Shown here in pieces: positions 7,091 to 8,996 of a stretch of DNA of 8,996 nt; position 1 is the first letter of the stretch, and every line of letters starts with the position of its first letter. The translations under genes and the position numbers were made by a program. The notes beneath the pieces were generated by a model. It saw only the letters and a list, made by a program, of their open reading frames with translations. It did not search any database and had not been told where the DNA came from. Source of the DNA: Selenomonadaceae bacterium (lineage in GTDB: Bacteria; Bacillota; Negativicutes; Selenomonadales; Selenomonadaceae); NCBI GenBank assembly GCA_016286075.1, contig JAEERZ010000080.1:1-8996 (forward strand), read 5' to 3'.

Positions 7091-8996
7091 ATGAAAAGCA
7101 CGCCTTCTCTTGCAAACAAAATAAGGATTATCTCTTTGGGGCTGTCCCTCATACTGTTGACAGTCCTTGTTTCCGTGTCCGCTTTTGCCGCAGAGCCGGG
7201 GAAAAAGACCGTACGGGTGGGCTGGTTCGAGTCGCCTTTCAATATGACGGATTCCTTTGGCGAACGGTCCGGCTATGCCTATGAATACCAGCAGAAGGTT
7301 GCGGCCTATACCGGTTGGGAGTACGAATATGTAAACGCGAGCTGGCCGGAACTGCTGCAAATGCTGCAACGGGGCGAAATCGACATTTTGAGCGACGTTT
7401 CCTATAAGGAAGAACGGGCTCCGCACATGCTGTATTCCGCCCTGCCGATGGGCGAAGAGGAATACTACATCTTTGTTTCCAGCCGCAATACGAAAATCAG
7501 CTTAGACGACTACGCTTCCTTCAACGGGAAACGTGTGGGCATAAACAAAAACAGCGTGCAGAAGGATTTCTTCATTGACTGGGCAGCGAAACATGACATC
7601 CAAGTGGAAATCGTGGAACTGACGGGCGGAGAAAAGGATTCGCTGGATAAGCTCAGCCGCGGCGAGCTGGATATGTACGTGGGAACCAATATCGTCAAGA
7701 AGGGAAGCGGCAAAGACAGGGCCATCCCCCTTTGCAAGGTGGGCTCTTCCCCATTTTTCTTCGCAGTGAGAAAAGACCGGTCCGACCTATTGAAGGAACT
7801 GGACGCCGCCATGAGCCGGATTCAGGATGAGAACCGGTATTACAACCAGCAGATGTATAAAAAATATTTTTACAGCAGCGATTTCGGGGCCTACTTCGCG
7901 CCCGCCGAAGTCGACTGGCTTGCGCTCCGCGGCGTCGTCCGGGTGGGATATCGGGCCGATTATCTCCCCTATTGCGGAAAAGACGCGAAAACGGGAGAGT
8001 TGACGGGCGCATTGAAGGATTATCTTGAGATGGCCTCCGCCAGTGTGAAAAACGCGAATCTGATTTTTGACCCGGTGCCGTTTTCCGACATGGAATCCGC
8101 GCTAAAAGCGCTGGTGAACGGAGAGATCGACTGCGTATTCCCGGTCAACTTCTCGGATTACGACGGCGAAAAGTCGGAGGTCTTGGTAACGTCGCCGCCC
8201 ATACATACGGAAATGTTTGCAGTGGTGCGAAAAGAAGACCGCCGTAAACATTCCCTGAAGGGAATCGAAAGTGTCGCTTATGTGAAGGGAAACCACTATC
8301 ATGAGAATTTCGTGAAGAAATATTTCCCGGAATGGAAAGTCAAGCTCTGTGACAAACCGGACGACCGGCTGCAGGCGGTAGCCTCCGGCGAGGCGGACTG
8401 CTTCCTGATTTCCCTGTACAGGTTCAACCGCATTGCCGATCAGTGCAGCAAATACAAGCTGGCGACGATTTCCACCGGCGAGGATATGCATCTTTCCTTC
8501 GCCCTGCGGCGGGACAACCCCCAGCTCTACTCCATTCTCAACAAGATCGCCAATCTTGTGCCAGAGACGTCGGTGTATTCGTCGCTGACGACGTATTCTT
8601 TCGAGGACAAGAAAGTCAGCTTCACGGAGTATGTGCAGGACAATGTGGCTTCATTCGTAGCCGTCGCCGCCACCATCGCCGCGATTATCCTCACCTTGCT
8701 GCTGTACGGCGCGAAGACGCGGAAAAAAGCGAAAGAACGACAAGCGCTCATTTCGGCGGCGGAAACCGACGATCTGACGGGCCTGTTCAATCGGGGGTTC
8801 TTCTATGAATACGCAAAACGCTTCCTCCATGATTACCCCGACGTAAACATGGACGCCGTCGTCTTGAATATCGAGCAGTTCCATCTTATCAATGATTTGA
8901 ACGGACGCGAATACGGCGACATGGTGCTGCGCACCCTTGCCGAAGAGATAAAGCTGTTTTTGAAGGAGAACATCGGCATTGCCGGTCGTTTCGAGG
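7091..8996 (+). CDS. Membrane sensor: two solute-binding (SBP family 3) domains, one TM helix, GGDEF domain (3' end cut off)
   Basis: 635 codons are visible. The ATG at 7091 follows AGGGGG (7079-7084) by 6 nt. Residues 1-33 are a signal peptide with a hydrophobic core at about 14-30 and an AFA|A site after 33. Two family-3 extracytoplasmic binding domains follow, starting at TVRVGWFESPF (about 40-250) and VVRVGYRADYLPY (about 282-500). Then come one membrane helix (about 517-539), a basic linker (KTRKKAKERQ) and a cytoplasmic GGDEF domain opening with DDLTGLFNR (560-568). The likely job is sensing a small solute such as an amino acid outside the membrane and signalling through cyclic di-GMP. 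However, the usual DxD of the cyclase site is N593-I-E595, and the signature-loop segment starts RFE (633-635) instead of R-(Y/F)-G. The GGDEF domain may thus be inactive and an EAL domain may follow beyond the edge. It is divergent from the mutase operon, with no proven functional link. Confidence 0.88.
   Translation, partial: MKSTPSLANKIRIISLGLSLILLTVLVSVSAFAAEPGKKTVRVGWFESPFNMTDSFGERSGYAYEYQQKVAAYTGWEYEYVNASWPELLQMLQRGEIDILSDVSYKEERAPHMLYSALPMGEEEYYIFVSSRNTKISLDDYASFNGKRVGINKNSVQKDFFIDWAAKHDIQVEIVELTGGEKDSLDKLSRGELDMYVGTNIVKKGSGKDRAIPLCKVGSSPFFFAVRKDRSDLLKELDAAMSRIQDENRYYNQQMYKKYFYSSDFGAYFAPAEVDWLALRGVVRVGYRADYLPYCGKDAKTGELTGALKDYLEMASASVKNANLIFDPVPFSDMESALKALVNGEIDCVFPVNFSDYDGEKSEVLVTSPPIHTEMFAVVRKEDRRKHSLKGIESVAYVKGNHYHENFVKKYFPEWKVKLCDKPDDRLQAVASGEADCFLISLYRFNRIADQCSKYKLATISTGEDMHLSFALRRDNPQLYSILNKIANLVPETSVYSSLTTYSFEDKKVSFTEYVQDNVASFVAVAATIAAIILTLLLYGAKTRKKAKERQALISAAETDDLTGLFNRGFFYEYAKRFLHDYPDVNMDAVVLNIEQFHLINDLNGREYGDMVLRTLAEEIKLFLKENIGIAGRFE

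Noticed and set aside
6913..7426. Minus-strand frames of 109 and 120 codons around the start of the sensor gene
   Set aside because: They overlap the promoter and signal peptide of the well-supported plus-strand gene and show no family features.
8102..8884. Short frames on the minus strand and a shifted plus frame at the right end
   Set aside because: They lie inside the continuous reading frame of the solute-binding/GGDEF protein and have no independent support.

Overview
The window reads as chromosomal DNA of an anaerobic, propionate-type bacterium. My best guess is a diderm Firmicute of the Negativicutes (Acidaminococcaceae/Selenomonadaceae/Veillonellaceae type). The reasons are strong AAGGAGG-type ribosome binding sites, sigma-A-like promoters, a two-subunit B12-dependent methylmalonyl-CoA mutase with its own G-protein chaperone, and a periplasmic-type sensor protein. 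This placement is inference; no rRNA or other marker gene is present.

Layout. A leftward (minus-strand) operon fills positions 6720 to 1. It starts at a good promoter (TTGACA, 17 nt, TAAACT; 6747-6719). It then runs through a cobalamin riboswitch aptamer (6670-6520) and two intrinsic-terminator-like hairpins (6422-6398 and 6356-6328). A further leader segment with an unusual symmetric hairpin (6254-6187) follows. The genes are mutA (small mutase subunit, 6122-3924), mutB (catalytic B12-binding subunit, 3924-1723) and meaB (GTPase chaperone, 1718-531), tightly coupled by a 1-nt overlap and a 4-nt gap. A terminator (527-495) closes meaB. Immediately beyond it, on the same strand, is a truncated gene for an MsrA-fold protein that has lost the MsrA catalytic cysteine.

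An AT-rich divergent region of about 250 bp (6748-6999) carries an 8-bp tandem repeat and hairpins. To its right, a strong extended -10 promoter (7000-7028) drives a rightward gene from 7091 to beyond the window end. It encodes a signal peptide, two family-3 solute-binding domains, one membrane helix and the start of a GGDEF domain with atypical active-site residues.

How they work together. MutA and MutB form the adenosylcobalamin-dependent enzyme that interconverts succinyl-CoA and methylmalonyl-CoA, and MeaB loads and protects its cofactor. The mRNA for this B12-dependent enzyme apparently begins with a B12 sensor. That is the most interesting point, because these riboswitches usually switch genes off when B12 is plentiful. 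No tRNA, rRNA, CRISPR array, insertion sequence or attachment site was seen.
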